Shown: piece after piece, positions 28,461 through 36,866 of the stretch | How the letters are laid out: every line of letters begins with the position of its first letter | How positions within the stretch are numbered: position 1 is the stretch's first letter | From: VYFG01 sp965248685 | GTDB lineage: Bacteria > Pseudomonadota > Gammaproteobacteria > Arenicellales > Poriferihabitantaceae | Direction of reading: 5' to 3' | NCBI GenBank assembly: GCA_965248685.1 | Contig: CBDFKC010000003.1 | Location: 2,170,001-2,234,000, forward strand | DNA length: 64,000 nt | Notes under the pieces: generated by a model | What the model saw: the letters and a program-made list of their open reading frames with translations, nothing else | Databases searched by the model: none | Told to the model about the DNA's origin: nothing | Position numbers and translations under genes: made by a program

Positions 28461-29720
28461 ATGCCAGCTTTCCTATCCAGCAATCAATACGGTAATAACG
28501 AAAATCAGCCCGCCGCTATTGACCGAGATTTATACGATCAGGTGATGACGCCAAACTATGCGCCCATGACGATTATTCCCGAGCGTGGCCTTGGTTCTCG
28601 TCTGTGGGACACTGAAGGTCGAGAGTATCTCGACCTGGCTGCGGGTATTGCAGTGAGTGTTCTTGGCCATGCCCATCCAGAATTATGTCGGGTGCTGACC
28701 GACCAGGCTGCCAAGTTTTGGCATGTCAGCAACTTGCTAACTAATAAACCTGCCATTGAGTTGGCCCAACGACTATGCAATCTAACCTTTGCCGACCGCG
28801 TCTTTCTGGCCAATTCCGGGGCCGAGGTTAATGAAGCCGCTTTGAAACTCGCGAGGCGCTTCGCTATTGAAAGCTATGGGGCAGAAAAAACTGAAATTAT
28901 TTCGTTTAACAATTCGTTTCATGGGCGAACCTTTTTTACCGTCTGCGTCGGCGGTCAAGACAAATACAGTGATGGATTCGGTCCCAAGCCCGAGGATATT
29001 ACCCATCTTCCATTTAACGATATCGCCGCGTTGAAAGCCCAGGTCAGTGACCGTACCTGCGCAATAATTTTTGAACCGGTTCAGGGAGAGGGTGGGGTTA
29101 ATCCTGCCAATCAGGATTTTGTTCAAACCGCTCGGGAATTATGTGATCAGTTTAATGCGTGTTTGATATTCGATGAAATTCAGACTGGAATCGGACGATC
29201 CGGATATTTATTTACTTATGAAAAACTGGGAGTGATACCAGATATCCTTACCAGCGCTAAAGGGCTGGGTGGGGGATTCCCCATTGGCGCAATGCTGACC
29301 ACCAGCAAGATTGCTGAGTCACTGAAAGTAGGAACTCACGGCAGCACTTTTGGTGGCAATCCCATGGCCTGCGCGGTTGCCAGCAAGGTTCTGGAAATTG
29401 TTGGTCAACCAGAATTACTCGAAGCGGTTCGGGCAAAGCACCATTTGCTCTTGTCAGAACTTGAAAAGATTAACCAGCGTCATGATATTTTTAGTCAGGT
29501 TCGGGGCGACGGGCTGTTGCTGGGTTGCCAATTGACTGGCCAATGGGAAGGCCGGGCACGGGAAATATTGACCCGCTGTACTGAGAATGGGCTATTGATT
29601 CTAATGGCCGGAGCGAACGTCCTGCGATTGGCGCCGGCATTAAATATTGACGACGCAGATATAGTTGCCGCGTTGGCGATCCTGGACAATTCTATAGCCC
29701 AGCTCAAACAGGAATCCTGA
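28461..29720 (+). CDS. argD: Acetylornithine/succinyldiaminopimelate aminotransferase
   Basis: 419 residues from the ATG at 28461; the frame is open back to 28323 but that part overlaps the divergent ETF-QO start. The N-terminus (DRDLYDQVMTPNYAPMTIIPERGLGSRLWD) aligns with ArgD. A PLP class III aminotransferase: SGAEVNEAALKLAR, NSFHGRTFFT, FDEIQTGIGRSG and the PLP lysine in TSAKGLGGGFPIGA. It makes acetylornithine in arginine synthesis and often serves lysine synthesis too; AstC-like activity cannot be excluded. argB lies elsewhere in the window (51.6 kb). Confidence 0.92.
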   Translation: MPAFLSSNQYGNNENQPAAIDRDLYDQVMTPNYAPMTIIPERGLGSRLWDTEGREYLDLAAGIAVSVLGHAHPELCRVLTDQAAKFWHVSNLLTNKPAIELAQRLCNLTFADRVFLANSGAEVNEAALKLARRFAIESYGAEKTEIISFNNSFHGRTFFTVCVGGQDKYSDGFGPKPEDITHLPFNDIAALKAQVSDRTCAIIFEPVQGEGGVNPANQDFVQTARELCDQFNACLIFDEIQTGIGRSGYLFTYEKLGVIPDILTSAKGLGGGFPIGAMLTTSKIAESLKVGTHGSTFGGNPMACAVASKVLEIVGQPELLEAVRAKHHLLLSELEKINQRHDIFSQVRGDGLLLGCQLTGQWEGRAREILTRCTENGLLILMAGANVLRLAPALNIDDADIVAALAILDNSIAQLKQES

Positions 29721-29928
29721 TAAATGACGGTTTGAGTTTAGCCGGGCTGGCTTTGCTCCTGAAGGTCGCCCCGGGTGATATCTCGATCGCCAATTCATAC
29801 TCTTTAGTGAATGACTTTGATGGTTACATTTGCGACAATCGCGATGCCCAAAAACGAGCTGCCTGGAGACCGCTAATCGCCAAGATAATAGCGAATCTCG
29901 ATTCATTAATTTTCTTTTGGAGTTTGGA

Positions 29929-30972
29929 ATGAGGAAGCATCTAATCACGATTACCCTGGGAGCAATGTTGTCATTCTCAATGGTGGTTCACGCGGAAAGG
30001 ACGTATATACAGATTGTGGGGTCGTCAACGGTTTACCCTTTTGCCACGGTGGTTGCCGAAAGATTTGGTAAAACCAGCGATTTCAGAACGCCGATTATCG
30101 AGGCTACCGGGTCCGGTGGTGGTATGAAGCTATTTTGCTCGGGTACTGGCCCCGGAACGCCTGATTTCACCAACTCTTCTCGTCGAATTAAAATGTCGGA
30201 GTTTGACCAGTGTCAGGCTAATGGTGTGATCGATGTTATCGAGGTGAAAATTGGTTACGATGGAATTGTTCTGGCGAATTCCCAGGGTGCTGATCAATTC
30301 GACTTGACCAGACAAGATATTTTTCTAGCCCTTGCGAAAAATGTACCGAATCCTGATGGTACCGAATCCACAGTATCTAATCCCTATATCTCCTGGCAGG
30401 ATGTCAATCCCGAACTCCCTGGGACCAAGATCGAAGTATTGGGCCCACCACCCACTTCGGGAACCAGAGATGCATTTGTCGAACTGGCCATGGAAGGGGG
30501 GTGCAACGCTATCGACTGGATTAAATCACTGAAAAGTACCAGCAAGGATGATTATAAAGATATTTGTCATACTGTACGGGAAGATGGTGCCTTTATCGAA
30601 GCGGGTGAAAACGACAATTTGATTGTGCAAAAGCTGCAGGAGAATTCAAAGGCTCTGGGAATTTTTGGATTTAGCTTTCTCGATCAAAATGAAGATATTG
30701 TGCAGGGGTCGATGATTGATGGGGTGGAACCTGAATTTGAGGCAATTGCCGAGGGCGACTATCCGGTATCGCGACCGTTGTATATTTACGGAAAAAAGGC
30801 CCATGTTGGAGTGATACCGGGAATGCATGAATTCATGACGGAATTCACCAGTGATGCGGCGGTGGGTGAAGAGGGATATCTGACGGATAAAGGGCTGATC
30901 CCCATGCCAGAAGAAGAAAGAGAACAGTTTGCTGACGCGATCAAAAATCTAACACCGTTGACACTGAAATAA
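29929..30972 (+). CDS. pstS: Phosphate ABC transporter periplasmic binding protein
   Basis: 347 residues from the ATG at 29929, with GGAG eight bases upstream. A signal peptide (about 1-22, ending VVHA) sends it to the periplasm; no lipobox. Phosphate-binding motifs typical of PstS: VGSSTVYPFATVVAE, ATGSGGGMKLFCSG, FTNSSRRI and TSGTRDAFVE. First gene of pstSCAB-phoU, all on plus. In the 208 bp upstream I found no convincing Pho box, and phoB/phoR are not in the window. Confidence 0.93.
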   Translation: MRKHLITITLGAMLSFSMVVHAERTYIQIVGSSTVYPFATVVAERFGKTSDFRTPIIEATGSGGGMKLFCSGTGPGTPDFTNSSRRIKMSEFDQCQANGVIDVIEVKIGYDGIVLANSQGADQFDLTRQDIFLALAKNVPNPDGTESTVSNPYISWQDVNPELPGTKIEVLGPPPTSGTRDAFVELAMEGGCNAIDWIKSLKSTSKDDYKDICHTVREDGAFIEAGENDNLIVQKLQENSKALGIFGFSFLDQNEDIVQGSMIDGVEPEFEAIAEGDYPVSRPLYIYGKKAHVGVIPGMHEFMTEFTSDAAVGEEGYLTDKGLIPMPEEEREQFADAIKNLTPLTLK

Positions 30973-31017
30973 TCTACTGATTCCGCTGTCAATTCCCTCA
31001 ATCCCAGGACGATCTAG

Positions 31018-32022
31018 TTGAACATTCTAACAACACTTTTCGGTTTGTTTGTTCTGGCTCCCTGTCTTATGGTGCTGGCGTTGAGTCTATGTAAGCGCAA
31101 TCGTATTCTAAGGAATCGGATCGAAAACGTTATAAAGAGCTTTTTGATCGCCTGCGCCTGCCTCGCAATTATTACCACCGTTGGCATAATTTTATCCGTA
31201 GTATTCGAATCGGTTCGCTTCTTTAAAATAGTGCCGATAAGCGAATTTCTGTTTGGTCTTGAGTGGTCGCCACAAACCGCAATCCGGGCGGATCAAGTTG
31301 GTTCTTCGGGTTCTTTTGGCGCGGTTCCGCTTTTTGCCGGGACATTCCTGATTACCGCTATTGCCATGATTGTCGCGGTTCCCCTCGGTCTGATGTCGGC
31401 AATATATTTGTCGGAATATGCCGGTGGGCTTACCAGAACCATTGGTAAACCATTGCTAGAAATTCTGGCAGGAATTCCCACGGTTGTTTATGGCTTTTTT
31501 GCCGCCTTGACGGTTGCTCCGCTGATTAGACGCCATGCTGAATCTTTTGGTTTGGATGTATCAAGCGAAAGCGCGTTGGCGGCAGGGCTGGTTATGGGCA
31601 TTATGATTTTGCCGTTTATTTCTTCCCTGTCGGACGATGTGATTAACGCAGTTCCCCAATCGTTGCGAGATGGGTCTTACGGTCTCGGTGCAACCCATTC
31701 CGAAACCATTCGTAAGGTCGTGTTGCCCGCTGCACTGCCCGGCATTGTCGGGAGTGTATTGTTGGCGGTGTCCCGGGCAATTGGTGAAACCATGATCGTG
31801 GTAATGGCTGCCGGGCTGTCGGCGAACCTGACTATCAATCCATTAGAATCTGTCACCACTGTGACCGTGCAAATTGTTACCCTGTTGGTGGGAGATCAGG
31901 AATTTGACAGCCCCAAGACTCTGGCCGCATTTGCCCTGGGCCTGACCCTTTTTATCGTGACACTGATGCTGAATGTTTTTGCATTGTATGTGGTACGAAA
32001 ATACCGGGAGCAATACGATTGA
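31018..32022 (+). CDS. pstC: Phosphate ABC transporter permease PstC
   Basis: 334 residues from a TTG at 31018. This start is forced: an in-frame TAG immediately precedes it (31015-31017), and later ATGs would cut into the first membrane helix. Six or so helices; the ABC-permease coupling loop is the EAA-like stretch SLRDGSYGLGATHSETIRKVVLPAALPGI. It forms the inner-membrane channel with PstA. Its stop overlaps the pstA start as TTGA. Confidence 0.92.
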   Translation: MNILTTLFGLFVLAPCLMVLALSLCKRNRILRNRIENVIKSFLIACACLAIITTVGIILSVVFESVRFFKIVPISEFLFGLEWSPQTAIRADQVGSSGSFGAVPLFAGTFLITAIAMIVAVPLGLMSAIYLSEYAGGLTRTIGKPLLEILAGIPTVVYGFFAALTVAPLIRRHAESFGLDVSSESALAAGLVMGIMILPFISSLSDDVINAVPQSLRDGSYGLGATHSETIRKVVLPAALPGIVGSVLLAVSRAIGETMIVVMAAGLSANLTINPLESVTTVTVQIVTLLVGDQEFDSPKTLAAFALGLTLFIVTLMLNVFALYVVRKYREQYD

Positions 32023-33287
32023 ACCAGGCAGATCTTATTAGAAGCGGTATCAAGCGACGTTACCGCCAGGAGCGGCGATTTAAGTTGTATGGCCTGCTGT
32101 CAATCGTTGTTGCCCTGGCATTTTTGTTTTTCTTGCTTGGCAATACCTTTGCCAATGCTTTTTCTGCACTGCAGCAAACCTATATTGCCCTGGATATCAC
32201 TCTGGAGAAAAAGGCTTTCGATGCTGATCACAGTGCCGAATCGTTGGCCAAAACCAACTACGGCAAAATAATTAAAAATGCCCTTAAGCAAGCTTTTCCT
32301 GAGGTTAAAAAGCGCAAGGATAAGAAAGCACTTTATCGGATAGTCAGTAGCGGCGCTGAATATGATTTAAGACAGTCGGTCATTGATGATCCCTCGTTAA
32401 TCGGCAAGCAATCCAGATTTTGGATGTTGGCGGATGATGAGGTGGATATGTTTGTCAAAGGCAAGGTGGCCCGGGATGTTCCGGAAAAGCAGCGTCGAAT
32501 TAAAGATAATACGATTGCCTGGATTGACGCGCTGGCGGCTGAAGGCCAAATTAAAAAAAGATTTAATATGCCTTTTTTCAATGCCGGTGATTCCAGAGAG
32601 CCGGAACAGGCAGGAATTCGCGGCGCAGTTACCGGGTCCCTTTTCACCATTGTGGTTACGATGTTGTTGGCAATTCCTATCGGGGTTTCTGCGGCAATTT
32701 ACTTACAGGAATTCGCGCCAAACAATCGAATTACCCAGTTGATAGAAGTTAATATAAACAACCTTGCCGCGGTTCCTTCGATCATTTTTGGACTGCTGGG
32801 ACTGGCAATATTTATCAATTATTTTGGATTACCCCGGTCGATTCCCCTGGTTGGTGGATTGGTATTGGCATTGATGACCCTTCCAACAATTATTATTTCG
32901 AGCAGGGCAGCGTTAGCAGCCGTGCCGCCCAGTATACGGGAGGCGGCTCTCGGGGTCGGCGCGTCATCGGTGCAGACGGTGTTACACCATGTGCTTCCAT
33001 TGGCGACACCGGGTATGCTCACCGGGACAATTATTGGGCTGGCCCGCGCGCTTGGTGAAACTGCGCCGCTGCTGGTTATAGGCATGGTGGCTTTTATCGT
33101 TGATATTCCCTCAAGTCCACTTGATCCTGCTACCGCATTGCCGGTGCAGATCTATTTATGGGCCGACAGTCCCGAACGGGCATTTGTCGAACGTACTTCA
33201 GCGGCGATTATGGTGTTGTTATTATTCCTCATCGCGATTAACGGGTTGATTGTGATTCTTCGCAGAAAACTCGAGAGACGCTGGTAG
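32019..33287 (+). CDS. pstA: Phosphate ABC transporter permease PstA (long form)
   Basis: 422 residues, longer than the usual 280-300, from a TTG at 32019 overlapping the pstC stop. After the first helix (about 24-45) there is a periplasmic insertion of some 150 residues (about 50-200, charged, with KKRKDKKALYRIVSSGAEYDL), then the standard permease core with its coupling loop SIREAALGVGASSVQTVLHHVLPLATPGM. The insertion occurs in PstA of other marine gammaproteobacteria; its purpose is not known to me. Confidence 0.91.
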   Translation: MNQADLIRSGIKRRYRQERRFKLYGLLSIVVALAFLFFLLGNTFANAFSALQQTYIALDITLEKKAFDADHSAESLAKTNYGKIIKNALKQAFPEVKKRKDKKALYRIVSSGAEYDLRQSVIDDPSLIGKQSRFWMLADDEVDMFVKGKVARDVPEKQRRIKDNTIAWIDALAAEGQIKKRFNMPFFNAGDSREPEQAGIRGAVTGSLFTIVVTMLLAIPIGVSAAIYLQEFAPNNRITQLIEVNINNLAAVPSIIFGLLGLAIFINYFGLPRSIPLVGGLVLALMTLPTIIISSRAALAAVPPSIREAALGVGASSVQTVLHHVLPLATPGMLTGTIIGLARALGETAPLLVIGMVAFIVDIPSSPLDPATALPVQIYLWADSPERAFVERTSAAIMVLLLFLIAINGLIVILRRKLERRW

Positions 33288-33318
33288 TTGATTTTCAATA
33301 ACGTTGTTCGGTACTAAT

Positions 33319-34167
33319 ATGGTTGAGCCAACTAAATCGCAAAAAATTGATCAGGAAATTGATCCTATCGATGATCCGGATTTTCAGACCGTTGGCACGG
33401 TGGAAGTCGATGATCCGACAATGACCTGCCGTAACGTTAACGTTTATTACGCAGATAATCACGCGATCAAAGATGTCTCCCTGGACGTCGGCAAGAATGA
33501 AGTGTTGTCGATGATTGGCCCTTCCGGCTGCGGTAAATCAACGATTCTGCGCTGCCTTAACAGAATGAATGACACCATCGATATCTGCCGGGTCGAAGGC
33601 AAGATCGAAATGGAAGGTGAAGATATCTATGGACCGGATATGGACGTGGTGTTGCTGAGGGCGAGGGTTGGCATGGTTTTTCAGAAACCTAATCCATTCC
33701 CAAAGTCAGTTTTTGATAATGTTGCCTATGGCGTAAAATTGCATGGACTAGCCAAAAACAAGCAGGACTTGGAACAAATCGTTGAATCCAGCCTAAGGAA
33801 AGCAGGGCTCTGGACCGAGGTTAAGGATCGAATGGATAAGCCGGGTACCGGGCTTTCGGGTGGCCAACAACAACGGTTGTGTATTGCCAGGGCCATTGCG
33901 ATAAGTCCGGAAATAATATTGATGGATGAGCCGTGTTCTGCGCTTGATCCCATTGCTACAGCGAGAATTGAGGAGTTGATTGATGAATTGCGTAAGCAGT
34001 ATTCGATTTGTATTGTTACCCACTCAATGCAGCAGGCCGCCAGGGTTTCCCAGCGTACAGCGTATTTCCATCTGGGTAAGTTAATTGAAGTCGGAATCAC
34101 CGACAGTATATTTACCCAGCCACAACACAGATTGACCGAAGGATATATTACCGGACGTTTCGGTTAA
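33319..34167 (+). CDS. pstB: Phosphate ABC transporter ATP-binding protein
   Basis: 282 residues from the ATG at 33319; a TTG at 33304 would add five. An acidic extension of about 35 residues precedes the ABC core. Walker A GPSGCGKST (about 67-75), Q-loop VFQKPNPFPKS, signature LSGGQQQRLCIARA, Walker B IILMDEPCSALDPIAT and the switch His in VTHSMQQA are all present. It drives phosphate uptake through PstCA. Spacing to pstA is 31 bp. Confidence 0.96.
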   Translation: MVEPTKSQKIDQEIDPIDDPDFQTVGTVEVDDPTMTCRNVNVYYADNHAIKDVSLDVGKNEVLSMIGPSGCGKSTILRCLNRMNDTIDICRVEGKIEMEGEDIYGPDMDVVLLRARVGMVFQKPNPFPKSVFDNVAYGVKLHGLAKNKQDLEQIVESSLRKAGLWTEVKDRMDKPGTGLSGGQQQRLCIARAIAISPEIILMDEPCSALDPIATARIEELIDELRKQYSICIVTHSMQQAARVSQRTAYFHLGKLIEVGITDSIFTQPQHRLTEGYITGRFG

Positions 34168-34219
34168 ATGACCCGTTTAACATCCATAATGAGCAATCAT
34201 AATTTACCCAGGTGATGCT

Positions 34220-34948
34220 ATGACAATTCAAGGTGACGGACATATCTTCAGACGATTCGATAAGGAAATGCATCACTTACATGGCCTGGTGGTGCAAATG
34301 GGTGAACTCGCTGTGGAACAACTGCGAGAGGCGTTAAAGACCCTGGAAAATAAAGACGCCAATCAAGCTCGTCAGGTAATCGAGAATGACGCCAAGTTAA
34401 ACCAGCTGGATGTCCAGGCCGATGACGAAATTATCCGTATTGTCGCCAAGCGCCAACCAATGGCAAAAGATCTCCGGGAAATTATTGCCGTTGGGAAAAT
34501 TGTCGCTGAGCTGGAACGGGCAGGGGATGAGGCAAGAAAAATTGCCAGATTAACCATCAAGTTTTTTGAAGCCGCGGACCGGCCACCGAGTAATGAAATT
34601 CTCAGCGACATATTTTCGCTTTCGGAATACGTATTGGAAATGCTGACGATCAGTATCAAAGCGTTTGACGAACTTGACCTTGAAATGGCTGCGAAAGTTT
34701 TAAACAAAGGGTCAAAACTCGATCATCAACTCAAATCAAGTTTGCGTAGCCTCAGTACTTACATTATTGAGGACCCTGGGAATGTTGGCCATTTTGTCGA
34801 TATTGTTTTGGGCATCCGTGCCCTAGAACGATTTGGTGGTCACGCGAGAAATATAGCGGGTCATATTGTATTTATTAAAAACGGTGTTGACGTGCGCCAC
34901 GCCGGCGTTGACACGATTTTGCAGAATATACAGGGTGGCCAAAATTGA
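34220..34948 (+). CDS. phoU: Phosphate uptake regulator PhoU
   Basis: 242 residues of two three-helix PhoU repeats (about 10-110 and 115-220), each with the metal-binding E/D-x3-D pattern (ERAGDEARKIA in the first, RFGGHARNIAGH in the second). It connects the Pst transporter to the PhoR kinase and dampens the Pho response and phosphate uptake in rich phosphate. Its position after pstB, 52 bp away, is standard. Confidence 0.95.
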   Translation: MTIQGDGHIFRRFDKEMHHLHGLVVQMGELAVEQLREALKTLENKDANQARQVIENDAKLNQLDVQADDEIIRIVAKRQPMAKDLREIIAVGKIVAELERAGDEARKIARLTIKFFEAADRPPSNEILSDIFSLSEYVLEMLTISIKAFDELDLEMAAKVLNKGSKLDHQLKSSLRSLSTYIIEDPGNVGHFVDIVLGIRALERFGGHARNIAGHIVFIKNGVDVRHAGVDTILQNIQGGQN

Positions 34949-34970
34949 ATTACATTTGGAGTAAGGAATT

Positions 34971-35543
34971 ATGAGTGAGTCAACTATTATTAGTGGGGTG
35001 GATTACGGACCACTCTCATTATTGATCGGAGTCTGGAAGGGTGACAAGGGCATTGACCTCGCTCCTGCCCCGGAAGGGATGGAGGAAGTTCCCTATAATG
35101 ACTCAATTTTTTTTGAAGCGATCGGCTCAGTTAAAAATGCCAGGAAGCAGACGCTGGCAGCATTGCGTTATCACCAGGTTGTGGCGAAGAACTCCGATGG
35201 TGAGGTATTTCATAATGAATCCGGATATTGGATGTGGGACCCTGAGCAGCAAGTTGTAATGCAATCTCTAACCATCCCAAGGGGAGTCTGTTTGATCGCT
35301 GGCGGAACGATCCAACAGGGGTCAAATGATGAAGGGGTGGTGCTGGAAGTTAGCGCTGAGGTCGACAGTCCTGACTGGGCAATTATCCAATCGCCTTTTA
35401 TGCGGGAAAATGCTAATACAATTGAGTTCAGGCATAAAATTTCAGTATCAGTGAATACGCTTAGTTACCATGAGACTACGGTGGTGGAAATTTACGGTGA
35501 ACGTTTCAATCATACCGATGGCAATGTTTTGATGCGTGCATGA
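34971..35543 (+). CDS. Nitrobindin-like (FABP-fold, haem-binding) protein
   Basis: 190 residues, ATG preceded by GGAGTAAGGA. The N-terminal LSLLIGVWKGDKG fits the L-x-G-x-W-x-G signature of the beta-barrel family that includes nitrobindin/UPF0678; HNESGYW and alternating polar/non-polar strands follow. Characterised relatives bind haem b and react with NO or peroxynitrite. Here the closest motif lacks the second glycine (GDKG instead of GxG), so haem binding is inference. It follows phoU by 22 bp and may be co-transcribed. Confidence 0.7.
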   Translation: MSESTIISGVDYGPLSLLIGVWKGDKGIDLAPAPEGMEEVPYNDSIFFEAIGSVKNARKQTLAALRYHQVVAKNSDGEVFHNESGYWMWDPEQQVVMQSLTIPRGVCLIAGGTIQQGSNDEGVVLEVSAEVDSPDWAIIQSPFMRENANTIEFRHKISVSVNTLSYHETTVVEIYGERFNHTDGNVLMRA

Positions 35544-35955
35544 GATTATTTGAATATGTTTATACTTGATCTGGTATCGTCAAATTTGGGTTCGATACGA
35601 TCTTACGCTGGCGGTAGAATATGGTGAGTTCAATTGATCAACGCAATACTCATTACAGCCCTTTGTGATTTCGAATAGTTGAGGATTTATTAGTCTGGGG
35701 TCACGCCCCAGGTTATAACATTTACAACGTTGGACAGAAGTTTCTTGATAACTACTGCCATGCACTGTTAACCGGCCCTGATGGCCCGCTAAGGTGCACT
35801 TCGCCACTTGGTTCATTTGTGCGGTTTGGCCCGGATACTTTCTATAAAGACCATTTACACCATTGGAGTTTACTTCTTCGACCGGCAGAACCATACTCGA
35901 GCGGACAGTAGAGTCTTGTATCTTAATCCCATATTGAGAACTGAAGAGAGTAGGA
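35544..35955 (+). other. 412-bp gene-poor stretch with two inverted repeats
   Basis: No convincing gene. Two hairpins are visible: CTGGGG/CCCCAG (35695-35711, 6-bp perfect stem, 5-base loop) and an imperfect one at 35761-35798 (TGCAC...GTGCA outside, GGCC...GGCC inside). Neither is followed by a T tract, so they are not ordinary terminators. A minus-strand open frame at 35580-35894 (104 residues, six Cys) is not recognisable and has no ribosome-binding site. The stretch looks like the edge of an accessory segment. Confidence 0.5.
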
Positions 35956-36591
35956 ATGTTTGATTACACCTTATTGCACTGGGCTACGTTTTTTGCAGCT
36001 GTGGTTCTTTTAGAGCTTTCTCCGGGAGCTGATATGGCTTTTATGCTGGGCCAGACTGTTCGTAACGGGCGCAAAGCCGGTTTTGCAGCATTGTTCGGGA
36101 GCCTAGCTGCTACATTCCTTCATGCTGCGATGGCTTCAATTGGTCTATCCGCGGTTATAGCCACATCAGCAGTGGCATTTTCAATCATAAAATGGGCGGG
36201 AGTTATTTACCTAATTTGGCTTGGATTCCAGGCATTTTTTCCTAATAAAAAAGTTAAAGCGAAGGCGGTAATCAGACCACCGACGACAAGTTCGGTTTTC
36301 TTACAAGGGGCGCTAATCTCAGCACTCAATCCTAAAGTCGCAATCTTTTTTTTAGCATTTCTCCCTCAGTTTGTAGAAGAAAGTGCTGGCCCAGTAAGTT
36401 TGCAATTGTTGCTGCACGGATCATTAATCGTTGTTGTCGGTGCACTGCTACAGCCCCCTCTAATAATTTTGGGATCGCGAATAGCTTCAACACTAAAAGA
36501 TAATCCAAAATTTGGACTTTGGTCAGATCGATGTCTTGGAGGATTGTATTTCACACTAGGTCTTCGACTTGCTATTAGTAAAATGGACTAG
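35956..36591 (+). CDS. LysE/RhtB family exporter
   Basis: 211 residues, standard length, with about six membrane helices. N-terminal LLELSPGADMAFMLGQTVRNGRKAGFAALFGSLAATF is the family signature (PGP/PGA motif followed by GxxxG repeats), and LNPKVAIFFLAFLPQFV marks the second half. Members export amino acids, homoserine lactones or similar. The AT-richer sequence, isolated position and the attC-like hairpin 17 bp behind the stop suggest that it arrived as a mobile gene cassette. Confidence 0.9.
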   Translation: MFDYTLLHWATFFAAVVLLELSPGADMAFMLGQTVRNGRKAGFAALFGSLAATFLHAAMASIGLSAVIATSAVAFSIIKWAGVIYLIWLGFQAFFPNKKVKAKAVIRPPTTSSVFLQGALISALNPKVAIFFLAFLPQFVEESAGPVSLQLLLHGSLIVVVGALLQPPLIILGSRIASTLKDNPKFGLWSDRCLGGLYFTLGLRLAISKMD

Positions 36592-36608
36592 GATGTGTAA
36601 TTTGCCAC

Positions 36609-36668
36609 ATAACAAGCGCATGCAACCGACGTCCCGCTACGCAGGCCGCGGCTAATGCGAGGCGTTAT
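36609..36668 (+). mobile_element. Integron attC-like recombination site behind the LysE gene
   Basis: 60 bp with the layout of an attC: outer boxes ATAAC (36609-36613) and GTTAT (36664-36668), next pair CGCAT (36617-36621)/ATGCG (36655-36659), inner CCG (36626-36628)/CGG (36649-36651), and an unpaired central region. Spacings on the two sides differ by one base in each step, as in attC extrahelical bases. The downstream core GTTATTG fits the GTTRRRY consensus only in part. No integrase gene or second attC was found, so it would be a lone cassette remnant. Confidence 0.5.
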
Positions 36669-36866
36669 TGTATTTCCATTAAGGGGCGATACTCGGACAG
36701 TCACTGTCTGACAATATCTCAACTAGGTCGTCCATTTTGTAAGGTCAAGTCCATGTAATATTCGTACACGTAAAATTTACATAGATTGTTGGGTGATTTA
36801 ATAATCCCAAGTATTTTGGACTGCGCAAAGAACAACGAATTTTCTAGAATGCCCTTGGGGTGAGTT

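Noticed and set aside
29721..29928. Pho box before pstS (TTACATTTGCGACA near 29824)
   Set aside because: Half-sites match TGTCA at only three of five bases each. Pho control is likely on general grounds but not shown by this sequence.
29732..29932. 66-residue plus-strand frame between argD and pstS
   Set aside because: No similarity, no ribosome-binding site, and it runs into the pstS start.
35580..35894. 104-residue minus-strand frame with six Cys
   Set aside because: No start context, no recognised family, and it spans both inverted repeats. It could be a remnant or reversed cassette gene but cannot be supported.
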